The notes beneath the pieces were generated by a model that was given only the letters and a program-made list of their open reading frames with translations, was not told where the DNA came from and made no database searches. Positions 1 to 5,202 of a stretch of 5,202 nt of DNA are shown here, in pieces. Each line of letters starts with the position of its first letter. Position 1 is the first letter of the stretch. This stretch comes from Spirochaetes bacterium RBG_16_67_19 (GTDB lineage: Bacteria > Spirochaetota > Spirochaetia > SZUA-6 > DRHE01), in NCBI GenBank assembly GCA_001829505.1, contig MIBK01000062.1:10469-15670 (forward strand), written 5' to 3'. The position numbers and the translations under genes are program-made.

Positions 1-1037
1 GCGATGAGCAGCCAGCGCAGCGCCGCACTCAGGACCGGGAAGGCTCCCGCCAGGCGCACGCCCTGCAGCAGTCCGGCGCCGATGGCCAGGTAGGTCAGGA
101 ACACCGCCGCGGTGAAGCAGACCCCGATCCAGAGGATCTGCCGGCGGCTGCGCCCGGCCAGGGCCAGGGCGGAGAGCAGGAAAACCAGCGTGGTGAAGGC
201 GCAGGGATTGATCCCGTCCAGAAGCCCCGCGGCCAGAATGGGTAGAGCCGCCAGCCTGCCGGCCAGCGTCGAGCCCGGGCGTCCCGTCGCCGGTTCCGGC
301 GGTTCCGGCGGAGCCTCGGCGGGCGCCGCGGAGGCCACGGAGGCCGCCGCGCCCGCTTCCTGCAGCGCCTGCTGGAGCTCGCCACGGATTTCCCTTTCAC
401 CCTGCAGCAGCCGGGAGCCCACCAGCAGCGCGGGGAAGGCCCGCTCCTGCTCCCCGCGGGAGTCGAGGAGCCGGCGGTACTCCGCGTAGGTTTCCGGATC
501 CAGGATGTTGTGCTCCCGCACCGGCAGGCCGATGCCCAGCTCCTCCTCCAGCCGCGGCACCGTGCGCCCCAGGAAGCGCAGGCAGCTGCGGCAGCCGGCG
601 GCGTAGTAGAAGTCCAGGGGCACTTCCCCGCCAGCGCGCGCGCCCGCGGCCCGCGGGCTTTCCACCAGGTTGTCGTCGGCCGCGGCCCCGGTCACCTCTC
701 CGCGCACCAGGTACAGCGCCTTGGGCAGCTCCGGCAGGTCGGTGGAAAGGACCAGGTACTTCTCCACCTCACCGCTTTCCCGGGCCGGATCGTAGCGCAG
801 CCGGAAGACGGCCTGGCCCCGCGGCGGCAGATCCAGGGAGGCGGGTTCCACGCTGAGGCAATCGCAGGTGCTGAGCAGGCGCACGGCCACGGGCCGCTCC
901 GTGAGGTTCTCCAGGCGGGCTTCCAGCACCTGGACGCCGGCCTGCGCGGGGATGCTGCCCAGGTCCCATTCCGGGGGGCTCACCCGCAGCGGCGGGCCGC
1001 CGCCCAGGAGCGCGACCAGGAGCAGTACCAGGTTCAT
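1..1037 (-). CDS. DUF1573-like / thioredoxin / CcdA-type membrane redox protein (3' end beyond window)
   Basis: The minus-strand frame stays open for 345 codons from the ATG at 1037 to the window edge. Residues 3-11 are a hydrophobic, signal-like segment without a positively charged n-region. Residues 18-115 resemble a DUF1573 immunoglobulin-like domain: PPEWDLGSIPA near the start and STCDC (C58, C60) where this family usually has a CGC. Residues 138-228 look like a thioredoxin fold with a CxxC site, GCRSC (C149, C152), and the cis-proline segment FPALLVG (P202). A Pro/Glu linker (about 239-254) leads to a membrane domain with LLDGINPCAF (P278, C279), the form of the first helix in CcdA/DsbD-like thiol transporters. 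By family knowledge such proteins carry electrons across the membrane to extracytoplasmic disulfides. I infer that the membrane domain reduces its own thioredoxin domain. The partner cysteine, expected in a later helix, lies off the edge. The start overlaps the stop of the upstream gene as ATGA with no strong ribosome site, so translation is probably coupled. Confidence 0.85.
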   Translation of the reverse strand, partial: MNLVLLLVALLGGGPPLRVSPPEWDLGSIPAQAGVQVLEARLENLTERPVAVRLLSTCDCLSVEPASLDLPPRGQAVFRLRYDPARESGEVEKYLVLSTDLPELPKALYLVRGEVTGAAADDNLVESPRAAGARAGGEVPLDFYYAAGCRSCLRFLGRTVPRLEEELGIGLPVREHNILDPETYAEYRRLLDSRGEQERAFPALLVGSRLLQGEREIRGELQQALQEAGAAASVASAAPAEAPPEPPEPATGRPGSTLAGRLAALPILAAGLLDGINPCAFTTLVFLLSALALAGRSRRQILWIGVCFTAAVFLTYLAIGAGLLQGVRLAGAFPVLSAALRWLLI

Positions 1038-1462
1038 GACGTGGCCGGCTTCTCGGAGCGGAGGGTGAGCAGGAGCAGAAACAGCAGGTCCACCAGGGTG
1101 GCGGCCAGAAGTGCCGCGGAAAGCGCCAGCCGGGGAGGGACGAATTGCAGCGACGGCAGGGCGGGGCCGGGCCGGAGGGCCAGGGCGAAGGACAGCAGCA
1201 GGACCGGGAACACCTGCAGGATCTTCGCCAGGCGCAGGAACGGCAGCAGGGTGGCCCTGCCGTCCGGGTTGTACAGGAAAAGGGCCAGCAGGGCGGGGGC
1301 CAGCAGCTGCGCGGAGCCCAGGGCCAGCAGCCAAAGAACGGCGGCCGGGTCCTCCACGGCGGCTCCCCGGAAGCGCAGCAACGCCAGCGCGAACAGGCCC
1401 AGGAAGCGGGCCAGCTCCCACAGGAACTGGACGGCGGCCAGCAGCAGCGTACGTTTGCCCAT
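1034..1462 (-). CDS. Small four-helix integral membrane protein, unknown function
   Basis: This 142-residue protein starts MGKRTLLLAAVQF. It has four likely transmembrane segments (about 6-30, 40-63, 78-96 and 112-133), a short polar NPDGR turn at 65-69, and no cysteine, so it is not itself a thiol-redox enzyme. I do not recognise a family. The frame can be extended to a TTG at 1507, but that TTG is the -35 box of a good promoter whose transcript should start near 1472, so the ATG at 1462 is preferred. A weak TAGG lies just upstream of it. The gene is first in a minus-strand operon and its TGA overlaps the ATG of the thioredoxin/CcdA-type gene by 4 nt. That coupling suggests the two products are made in matched amounts and perhaps form a membrane complex, which is inference only. 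Confidence 0.75.
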   Translation of the reverse strand: MGKRTLLLAAVQFLWELARFLGLFALALLRFRGAAVEDPAAVLWLLALGSAQLLAPALLALFLYNPDGRATLLPFLRLAKILQVFPVLLLSFALALRPGPALPSLQFVPPRLALSAALLAATLVDLLFLLLLTLRSEKPATS

Positions 1463-1478
1463 TCGCCTACCGGTGCGG

Positions 1479-1507
1479 AGTGTAGCCTCCGGGTGGGCAG
1501 CGGTCAA
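1479..1507 (-). promoter_or_regulatory. Sigma70-type promoter of the minus-strand redox operon
   Basis: On the minus strand, TTGACC (1507-1502) is followed by a 17-nt spacer and TACACT (1484-1479), matching 5 of 6 and 4 of 6 consensus bases. The predicted start is near 1472, giving a leader of about 10 nt before the ATG at 1462. The assignment rules out the in-frame TTG at 1507 as a start codon. Confidence 0.65.
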
Positions 1508-1521
1508 GTCGCGCGCTCAGG

Positions 1522-1550
1522 TTGACAAAGCCGGCGGGGAATGCTGAATT
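1522..1550 (+). promoter_or_regulatory. Extended -10 promoter of the protease-rsmE operon
   Basis: A perfect TTGACA (1522-1527), a 17-nt spacer and TGAATT (1545-1550, 3 of 6 consensus bases) are supported by TGC just upstream (1542-1544), the extended -10 signature. Seven bases separate the -10 from the ATG at 1558, so the transcript should begin at 1557 or 1558, on or one base before the start codon. Its -35 box lies 14 bp from that of the divergent operon. Confidence 0.6.
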
Positions 1551-1557
1551 TAGGGCG

Positions 1558-2937
1558 ATGGACAAACCCAAGCGGCGGTTCGCAGAGCGAGCCGTCTGGA
1601 TCGCGGTCACCTCCTTCCTGGTGGCCGTGCTGGCGCTGCTGGCCTTCTCCCCGCGCGTGCTGGCGGGAAACCGCGAGGCGGACAACCAGCGCCTGCTGGA
1701 GATGTTCGCCGGGGTGTTCGCGGACGTCCAGAAGAACTACGTCGACGAGGTGGACCCCAAGGTCCTGATCGACGGGGCCTTGAAGGGCATGTTCCAGGCG
1801 CTGCAGGACCCCTATTCCCTGTACCTGGACGCCCAGGAGATGCGCGACATGGGCGATACCACCACCGGCAGGTTCGGCGGGGTGGGCCTGATCATCTCCA
1901 AGGTCGAGGGCGGGGTGGAGGTCGTCTCCCCGATCGAGGATACGCCGGCCTTCCGCGCCGGGGTGCACGCCGGGGACCTGATCGTGGCCGTGGACGGGTC
2001 CTCCGTGCTGGAGCTGAGCATCGACCAGGTGCTGTCGATCCTGCGCGGGCAGCCCGGCACCCCGGTGACCATGACCGTCCTGCGCGGCAAGGCGCTGCGC
2101 TTCGACGTGACGGTGGTGCGGGCGGTGATCGAGGTGCCGACGGTCAAGTACGCCATGATGCCCGGCGGCGTCGGCTATCTGCGCCTGATCCAGTTCACCC
2201 CCCAGACCGCCGAGCGCGCCGCCGAGGCGCTGCGCGGCTTCCAGGCGGCCGGCTACCGCGCCCTGATCCTGGACCTGCGCAGCAATCCCGGCGGCCTGCT
2301 GCAGTCGGCCGTGGACGTGGCCAACTTCTTCATTCCCCGCGGCCCGCTGGTCAGCACCCGTTCGCGCATGGCTTCGGAGAACCAGGTCTTCTACGCCTCC
2401 GCCCGGCGGCTGATCGTCCCGGGCGAGCTGCCCGTGCTCGTGCTGGTCAACCGGGGCTCGGCCTCCGCCTCGGAAATCCTGGCCGGAGCCCTGCAGGACA
2501 CCGGCAGGGCCAGGATCGTGGGGGAGAAATCCTACGGCAAGGGTTCCGTGCAGTGGATCCGCGACCTGGGCGAAGAGGGCTACCGGCTCACCATCTCCCG
2601 CTACTACACTCCGCAGGGCAGGAACATCGACAAGGTGGGCATCCTCCCCGACGTGGAGGTCAAGGAGGCGGAGCTGAGCGAGGAGGAGGAGAAGGCGGTT
2701 TCCTCCCTGCTGGAGCAGAACCTGCTGCGCGATTTCGTGGCCGCCAATCCCCAGCCCGGCGAGCCCCAAATCCAGGCCTTCCTCCGGCAGCTGCAGGAAA
2801 AGAAGATCCAGCTGGCGGAGCGCTACGTGCGCCGGCTGATCCGCAACGAGGTGAACCGGACCAACGACAACCCGCCGTTGTACGATCTGGAGTTCGACAC
2901 GGCACTGCAGAAGGCCGTGGAACTGCTCCCGCGCTAG
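1558..2937 (+). CDS. ctpA: S41-family carboxyl-terminal processing serine protease (CtpA/Prc type)
   Basis: This 459-residue protein is of usual length for a Ctp protease. Basic residues at 3-11 precede a single membrane segment at 12-30, so it is either anchored with the enzyme in the periplasm or cleaved after the helix. An N-terminal S41 helical region follows (about 40-95), then a PDZ domain (about 106-180, beginning GRFGGVGL) that in this family recognises C-termini and gates activity. The protease core has NRGSASASEI and GEKSYGKGSVQ. By spacing to E. coli Prc and Bacillus CtpB, the catalytic serine is S303, the general base is K328 and the supporting glutamine is Q332, so the Ser/Lys dyad is intact. 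The C-terminal 80 residues are a charged helical tail. An in-frame TTG at 1522 would add 12 residues, but it is the -35 box, so the ATG at 1558 is chosen. It is the first gene of a plus-strand operon; rsmE starts 24 nt after its stop. The substrate is not shown by the sequence. Confidence 0.95.
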   Translation: MDKPKRRFAERAVWIAVTSFLVAVLALLAFSPRVLAGNREADNQRLLEMFAGVFADVQKNYVDEVDPKVLIDGALKGMFQALQDPYSLYLDAQEMRDMGDTTTGRFGGVGLIISKVEGGVEVVSPIEDTPAFRAGVHAGDLIVAVDGSSVLELSIDQVLSILRGQPGTPVTMTVLRGKALRFDVTVVRAVIEVPTVKYAMMPGGVGYLRLIQFTPQTAERAAEALRGFQAAGYRALILDLRSNPGGLLQSAVDVANFFIPRGPLVSTRSRMASENQVFYASARRLIVPGELPVLVLVNRGSASASEILAGALQDTGRARIVGEKSYGKGSVQWIRDLGEEGYRLTISRYYTPQGRNIDKVGILPDVEVKEAELSEEEEKAVSSLLEQNLLRDFVAANPQPGEPQIQAFLRQLQEKKIQLAERYVRRLIRNEVNRTNDNPPLYDLEFDTALQKAVELLPR

Positions 2938-2943
2938 CGCGCT

Positions 2944-2952
2944 GGAGGAGGG
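2944..2952 (+). promoter_or_regulatory. Strong ribosome binding site that fixes the TTG start of rsmE
   Basis: GGAGGAGGG lies in the 24-nt gap between the protease stop and rsmE. It ends 9 nt before TTG at 2962. No ATG occurs in the rsmE frame until residue 89, so this site establishes TTG as the start codon. Confidence 0.85.
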
Positions 2953-2961
2953 ACAGCCGAC

Positions 2962-3717
2962 TTGCGGGTTTTCGTTCTGCCGGGCGAGGCTCAGGACGGG
3001 GGGGCGGCGGAGCTGCGCGGCCGGGACTTCCATTACCTGGTCCGCGTGCTGCGCCTCGCCGTGGGGGAGCGCTTCCAGGCCCGGGATGCCGGGGGAGCGC
3101 TGCGGGCCTGCCGGATCGCGTCGATCGGCGCGGATTTCGTGCGCCTCCAGCTGGAGCCGCCCGAGGCGGAGGAGCCCGGCGGTCCGGCCGTGGCGCTGAT
3201 CCAGGCGCTGCCCAAGGGGCGCAAGATGGATCAGATCGTCCGCCAGGTGACGGAGGCGGGGGTCGCGGAGATCGTTCCGGTGTTCAGCCGCTTCAGCCTG
3301 AGCCGCCTGGATGAGCCGGGGGACCGGGAGCGGCGCGTGGAGCGCTGGCGCAGGATCGCCCGCGAGGCCACCCAGCAGAGCGGAGGCAGCCGCGTGCCGC
3401 TGATCAGTGAGCCGCTGCCCCTGGAGGGGGCTCTGGATGCTCCGGCCCAGGAGGGCGAGCTGCGGCTGGTTTTCCACCAGGAGCGCCTGGCCGCCGGCTC
3501 GCTGCATGCCGCCCTGGCCGGCGTGCCGCGCCGGGTCACCCTGCTGGTGGGCCCGGAGGGGGGCCTGGCCGAGGAGGAAGTCGCCCGGGCCAGGGAGCGC
3601 GGCTTCCAGCCCATTACGATTGGGCGCAGGGTCTGGCGCACCGAAACCGCCGCCCTTTTCGCCGCCGCGGTGGTGCAATGCCTATTGGAGGAGAGAGAAG
3701 CTTGGAAACCAGCCTAG
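2962..3717 (+). CDS. rsmE: 16S rRNA (uracil-1498-N3)-methyltransferase RsmE
   Basis: RsmE uses S-adenosylmethionine to methylate N3 of U1498 in the decoding region of 16S rRNA, acting on the assembled small subunit in the cytoplasm. The 251-residue length is normal. The N-terminal PUA-like RNA-binding domain (about 1-70) contains HYLVRVLRLAVGE (from H24), the family's HLxxVLR signature. The C-terminal SPOUT (trefoil-knot) methyltransferase domain contains PKGRKMDQIVRQVTEAGV (from P84), REATQQSGGSRVP (about 133-146), the SAM-binding loop LLVGPEGGL (194-202) and RVWRTETAALFA (223-234). The last usually reads RILRTETA, so W225 is a mild substitution. Translation begins at TTG behind GGAGGAGGG. 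The gene is second in the operon, between the protease and a TagA-like gene whose start it overlaps by 16 nt. Confidence 0.96.
   Translation: MRVFVLPGEAQDGGAAELRGRDFHYLVRVLRLAVGERFQARDAGGALRACRIASIGADFVRLQLEPPEAEEPGGPAVALIQALPKGRKMDQIVRQVTEAGVAEIVPVFSRFSLSRLDEPGDRERRVERWRRIAREATQQSGGSRVPLISEPLPLEGALDAPAQEGELRLVFHQERLAAGSLHAALAGVPRRVTLLVGPEGGLAEEEVARARERGFQPITIGRRVWRTETAALFAAAVVQCLLEEREAWKPA
3687..3693 (+). promoter_or_regulatory. Ribosome binding site inside rsmE for the TagA-like gene
   Basis: GGAGGAG lies in the last codons of rsmE, 8 nt before an in-frame TTG at 3702. The alternatives fit worse: ATG at 3678 is upstream of the site, and ATG at 3720 is 26 nt beyond it. Confidence 0.7.
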
Positions 3718-4403
3718 CCATGCGTGTGCAGCTGCTCAACGTGCCGGTGGATGCCCTGGACCAGGAGCAGGCCCTCAAGCGGGTGGAGAGCTTCCTGCTG
3801 GACGGCGGGCGGCACCAGATCGTGTTCCTGAACCGCCAGCGCCTGCTGGCCGCGCGCGGTCACAACGAGTACCGCCGCTGCCTGCGCGAGGCCTCCCTTA
3901 TCCTGCCGATCTCCCCCGGCATCGTGCGCGGGGCGAAGTTCCTGCGCAAGGGCACCCTGACCTGCTACTCCGCCTTCACTTTCGTGATCCGCCTGCTCTC
4001 CCTGGCCGAGCGCTTCAACCGCACGGTGTACCTGCTGGGCGGGCGCAAGGACGAGGTGGAGAAGGCCGAGCGCAATCTGCGGGACTCCTTCCGGGGGCTG
4101 CGCCTGGTGGGCCGCCACGCGGGCTTCTACCCCAAGAGCCAGGAGAAGAACGTGCTGCTGGCCATCAAGAAGGCCACCCCCACTTTCCTGCTGGTGGGCG
4201 GCGGGCTGCCCGGCCGGGACCTGTGGGTGCTGCGCCGCAAGAAGGAGCTCACCCCCGGGATCTACCTGTGGGTGGACGACTGCTTCGAGCTGTTCTCCGG
4301 AAAAAAGAAGTCCAACCGCCAGCCCAGCGGCAACCTGCTGGGCCTGGCCACCGGGCTGGTTTTCTGGGTGCTGGTGCTCTTCGCCAAGATCGGACGCCGC
4401 TAG
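3702..4403 (+). CDS. Divergent WecG/TagA/CpsF (GT26) family protein, putative non-canonical glycosyltransferase
   Basis: GT26 enzymes move a sugar, often N-acetylmannosamine or a uronate, from a nucleotide donor to a membrane lipid-linked acceptor in wall teichoic acid, common-antigen or polysaccharide synthesis. This 233-residue protein keeps the family layout: LLNVPVDALD near the start, HQIVFLNRQRLL where the T-x-N strand belongs, a conserved-looking YLLGGRKDEVEKAE (from Y110), LVGRHAGFYPK, a glycine-rich LVGGGLPGRDLW (to W175) and WVDDCFELFSGKKK. Key residues differ. The usual PDG, with its proposed catalytic aspartate, reads PISPG (69-73); the usual threonine before the asparagine is F; and GxPxQE is GLPGRD. 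The C-terminus (about 212-230) is hydrophobic and probably sits in the membrane, as the family's C-terminal appendage does. The start is TTG at 3702, chosen for its ribosome site; ATG at 3720 is the alternative and would give MRVQLLNV. Family assignment is fairly sure. Activity and substrate are unknown. Confidence 0.8.
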   Translation: METSLAMRVQLLNVPVDALDQEQALKRVESFLLDGGRHQIVFLNRQRLLAARGHNEYRRCLREASLILPISPGIVRGAKFLRKGTLTCYSAFTFVIRLLSLAERFNRTVYLLGGRKDEVEKAERNLRDSFRGLRLVGRHAGFYPKSQEKNVLLAIKKATPTFLLVGGGLPGRDLWVLRRKKELTPGIYLWVDDCFELFSGKKKSNRQPSGNLLGLATGLVFWVLVLFAKIGRR

Positions 4404-4849
4404 CCCTCTTCCAGCTTGAGGTACTCGTACAGCTCCTTGAGGTCGGTGCGGGTCTTGGAAAGCACCCAGCGCCCCAGGGCGTTGCGCACCTTGGGAACGA
4501 ACAACAGGAAGCCCAGGGTGTCGGTGATGAAGCCGGGGGTCAACAGCAGGATGCTGGCGGCCAGCACCCCGGTGATGTTGATGAACTCCTGGGTGGGCAA
4601 CTGGCCGCGGCGGGTCTTCTTCCGCAGCGACTGCAGGTTCTTGCGCAGCTCCCGCAGCGCGGCCAGCATCCCCAGCAGGCCGGCGAAGGCGGCCAGGGCC
4701 AGGGTGAAGTAGTAGCCGATCAGGTTGCCCAGGTAGATCAGCAGGAAGATCTCCGCCAGCGGGACCATGGAGTACAACAGGCCCAGAATCAGCAGCTTGG
4801 TGATGAAGTTGCGGTCCAGCAGGCGCATCATGACCTTGGCCGATTGCAT
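4400..4849 (-). CDS. fxsA: FxsA-family cytoplasmic membrane protein
   Basis: This 149-residue protein matches the FxsA family in size and motifs: PLAEIFLLIYLGNLIG (30-45), a long second helix (47-65), a basic connecting loop RKKTRRGQLPTQE (76-88), and the signature TPGFITDTLGF (104-114) before the third hydrophobic stretch and VPKVRN. About three membrane segments are expected, with a polar C-terminal tail. In E. coli, overproduced FxsA relieves exclusion of phage T7 by the F plasmid; the normal cellular role is not established. The ATG at 4849 is preferred because a promoter places the transcript start there. ATG at 4828, behind AAGG, would give MRLLDRN and is possible. The gene converges with the TagA-like gene and shares a CTAG stop with it. 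Confidence 0.93.
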   Translation of the reverse strand: MQSAKVMMRLLDRNFITKLLILGLLYSMVPLAEIFLLIYLGNLIGYYFTLALAAFAGLLGMLAALRELRKNLQSLRKKTRRGQLPTQEFINITGVLAASILLLTPGFITDTLGFLLFVPKVRNALGRWVLSKTRTDLKELYEYLKLEEG

Positions 4850-4855
4850 GGGGGG

Positions 4856-4884
4856 ATCGTAGCACGGCGAAAGTGACCGGACAA
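4856..4884 (-). promoter_or_regulatory. Extended -10 promoter of fxsA
   Basis: On the minus strand, TTGTCC (4884-4879), a 17-nt spacer and TACGAT (4861-4856) each match 4 of 6 consensus bases, with TGC directly before the -10. Only CCCCCC (4855-4850) separates the -10 from the ATG, so transcription should start at 4849, the A of the ATG. No Shine-Dalgarno sequence precedes that codon. Confidence 0.6.
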
Positions 4885-4999
4885 TCCCCGATGTTTTCTT
4901 GCGCCGGGGGCCGAGCAGGACCCGAACATGGTCCTCCCGCCAATCCGAGGTCTAGCTCCTCGTCAGGTGACGACTCTGGCCGGTGGGTCAGTTAGGCGT
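4862..4999. other. Spacer between the VCBS-repeat gene and fxsA, with two short inverted repeats
   Basis: Apart from the upstream half of the fxsA promoter, I find no gene here. Two perfect inverted repeats are visible: AGGACC-N7-GGTCCT (4917-4935) and TCGTCAGGTGACGA (4960-4973, 5-bp stem with AGGT loop). Neither is followed by a T-run on either strand, so neither is a convincing intrinsic terminator. They could be weak hairpins or protein-binding sites, or chance. Confidence 0.4.
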
Positions 5000-5202
5000 C
5001 TAGTTGCCGTCCAGATCCCCCACGGCTACTGCGTAGCTGGAATCGGTGTCGCCGCCGACATCGGAGCCGGTGAACGATCCAGAGCCGTTGTTGAGGTAGA
5101 CGCGATTCACCTGGAACGCGTTGGTCACGAAGGCGTCCAGGTCACCGTCCCCGTCCAGGTCTGCCAGGGCTACATCGTAGCTGTTGTGGGCGTCGTCCGT
5201 CG
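5000..5202 (-). CDS. C-terminal end of a VCBS/FG-GAP repeat protein (5' end beyond window)
   Basis: Sixty-six residues are visible before the TAG at 5002-5000. They contain one full repeat and the start of a second with a 48-residue period: SYDVALADLDGDGDLDAF, then NRVYLNNGSGSFTGSD, then SYAVAVGDLDGN and stop. DLDGDGDLD is the calcium-binding loop of VCBS/FG-GAP repeats, which form beta-propeller blades in secreted or surface proteins. The chain ends at DLDGN, in the middle of the next loop, so it is either a truncated gene or a propeller whose last blade is completed by the N-terminus. Twelve of 66 codons end in A or T, more than the neighbours appear to use, which is weak evidence for different origin or relaxed codon selection. 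Secretion and size cannot be judged from this fragment. Confidence 0.75.
   Translation of the reverse strand, partial: TDDAHNSYDVALADLDGDGDLDAFVTNAFQVNRVYLNNGSGSFTGSDVGGDTDSSYAVAVGDLDGN

Noticed and set aside
510..1547. Plus-strand open frame of about 345 codons opposite the redox operon
   Set aside because: The minus strand carries clear domain motifs (CxxC, DUF1573-like, NPC membrane helix). The plus-strand product is rich in R, A, Q and S without a motif.
1522..1557. In-frame TTG at 1522 as the protease start
   Set aside because: The TTG is part of a perfect TTGACA -35 box, has no convincing ribosome site, and would add residues ahead of the basic-then-hydrophobic N-terminus.
1504..3678. 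Minus-strand open frame of over 700 codons opposite the protease and rsmE genes
   Set aside because: The plus strand encodes two unmistakable enzymes. With third positions almost always G or C, stop codons are rare in the complementary frame. Its product is rich in H, Q, R, G, P and A, with no recognisable domain.
3407..4876. Plus-strand open frame of nearly 490 codons crossing rsmE, the TagA-like gene and fxsA
   Set aside because: It runs out of frame through three supported genes, and its G, P, R and A-rich sequence is typical of shadow frames in GC-rich DNA.
3714..4943. Minus-strand open frame of about 400 codons opposite the TagA-like gene and overlapping fxsA
   Set aside because: It is a compositional shadow. 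It overlaps the well-supported fxsA in another frame and shows only low-complexity G, Q, A and P-rich sequence.
4917..4973. Inverted repeats as an intrinsic terminator for the VCBS-repeat gene
   Set aside because: The stems are only 5-6 bp and no T-run follows on the minus strand. They were kept only as unexplained short repeats.

Overview
The window is bacterial chromosomal DNA from a high-GC organism. Third codon positions are overwhelmingly G or C, genes are packed tightly (overlaps of 4 to 16 nt), and the recognisable genes are bacterial housekeeping or envelope functions. I cannot place the organism firmly. The glycosyltransferase-like gene has a variant motif that I recall, from memory only, in spirochaete relatives, so Spirochaetota or a nearby uncultured lineage is a weak guess. 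Nothing looks like a phage, transposon, CRISPR array or RNA gene.

Layout. Bases 1-1462 hold a two-gene minus-strand operon: a small four-helix membrane protein (1034-1462) translationally coupled through ATGA to a large thiol-redox membrane protein that runs off the left edge (1-1037; DUF1573-like domain, thioredoxin domain, then a CcdA/DsbD-type membrane domain). Bases 1463-1557 are a divergent promoter region with back-to-back -35 boxes. Bases 1558-4403 are a three-gene plus-strand operon: an S41 carboxyl-terminal processing protease (CtpA family), the 16S rRNA m3U1498 methyltransferase RsmE, and a divergent WecG/TagA/CpsF-family protein that lacks the usual catalytic residues. It meets a convergent fxsA gene (4400-4849, minus) in a shared CTAG stop. 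A 150-bp spacer carries the fxsA promoter. The right edge (5000-5202, minus) is the 3' end of a VCBS/FG-GAP repeat protein that stops in the middle of a calcium-binding repeat motif.

How the parts fit. Most products act at or outside the inner membrane: periplasmic thiol redox, periplasmic proteolysis, a putative lipid-linked sugar enzyme, FxsA, and a probably secreted repeat protein. RsmE is the cytoplasmic ribosome-modifying exception. The most notable regulatory signal is that the promoters in front of the protease and fxsA have extended -10 elements that would place the transcription start on or next to the A of the ATG. These two first genes would then be read from leaderless mRNAs, whereas the two internal genes of the plus operon start at TTG behind strong Shine-Dalgarno sites. 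I see no obviously new multi-gene system. The best leads are the leaderless start pattern, the catalytically altered TagA-like protein, and the redox fusion with its orphan membrane partner.
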